From positions 2,666,001 to 2,730,000 of the forward strand of contig NZ_CP062948.1 of the NCBI RefSeq assembly GCF_014898175.1: a stretch of DNA of 64,000 nt, given 5' to 3'. The stretch is from Bifidobacterium lemurum (GTDB lineage: Bacteria > Actinomycetota > Actinomycetes > Actinomycetales > Bifidobacteriaceae). Shown one piece after another: positions 63,927-64,000 of this stretch. The notes beneath the pieces are model-generated. The model searched no databases and had not been told where the DNA came from. It saw only the letters and a program-made list of their open reading frames with translations. Numbering within the stretch: the stretch's first letter is position 1; each line of letters begins with the position of its first letter. Position numbers and translations under genes: made by a program.

Positions 63927-64000
63927 ACACTCTCGCTATGCGTCGTCGAGACGGACTTCGCCATACGAATGCATTCGGCGGTCAACCGCGGTTCGGATGC

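Overview
The window reads as chromosomal DNA of a GC-rich Gram-positive actinobacterium, most likely a Bifidobacterium. The signs are a tandem ClpP1/ClpP2 pair next to ClpX, NarL-type two-component proteins and actinobacterial-style sequences for housekeeping proteins. The genus is inference; no rRNA is present.

Region 1 (1-37.9 kb) is mostly core genome: a NAD(P)-binding oxidoreductase, a histidine phosphatase, an AraC regulator divergent from two tiny paralogous peptide genes, a YeiH-type exporter with a LysR regulator, YchF, a proline pair (iminopeptidase and ProC), a two-component system facing an ABC exporter, MetY, a pyridoxal/pyridoxamine kinase, the yraN-comM-dprA cluster, a flavoprotein/iron-sulfur pair, an O-methyltransferase, a LOG-family protein, NhaA, a MalY/PatB-type lyase, two identical tRNA-Arg genes, clpX, clpP2, clpP1, dtd, an amidohydrolase, a Bcp peroxiredoxin and a short MGMT-family protein. 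A palindromic repeat family (GTCATCCCGAGCG... ending GTCGAGGGATCT) lies between many of these genes and twice sits inside coding sequence.

Region 2 (about 38-60 kb) is a type 1 BREX phage-defence island on the minus strand. In transcription order it has brxA, brxB, brxC, pglX (interrupted by one in-frame TAA), an AT-rich OLD-family ATPase/TOPRIM nuclease, an insertion sequence, an Abi-type protein, pglZ and brxL. Closely spaced behind brxL come a membrane-anchored protein, a zinc-ribbon/coiled-coil protein and a small zinc-ribbon protein that I cannot name. They look like an accessory module of the BREX operon. A membrane protein of unknown function is divergent from brxA.

Region 3 (61-64 kb) is debris plus small accessory genes: two fragments and one intact copy of a zincin-type metallopeptidase gene, a MNT-type nucleotidyltransferase followed by a truncated gene that may be its HEPN partner, a DUF4143 ATPase with four 22-bp tandem repeats upstream, and a gene fragment at the window edge.

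The most notable points are the BREX operon with its nested insertions and unnamed three-gene tail, the stop codon in pglX, a BrxL whose C-terminus resembles a MIT_C (phospholipase D-like) domain, a histidine kinase fused to a kinase-like half lacking the phospho-acceptor His, and the AraC/twin-peptide locus.
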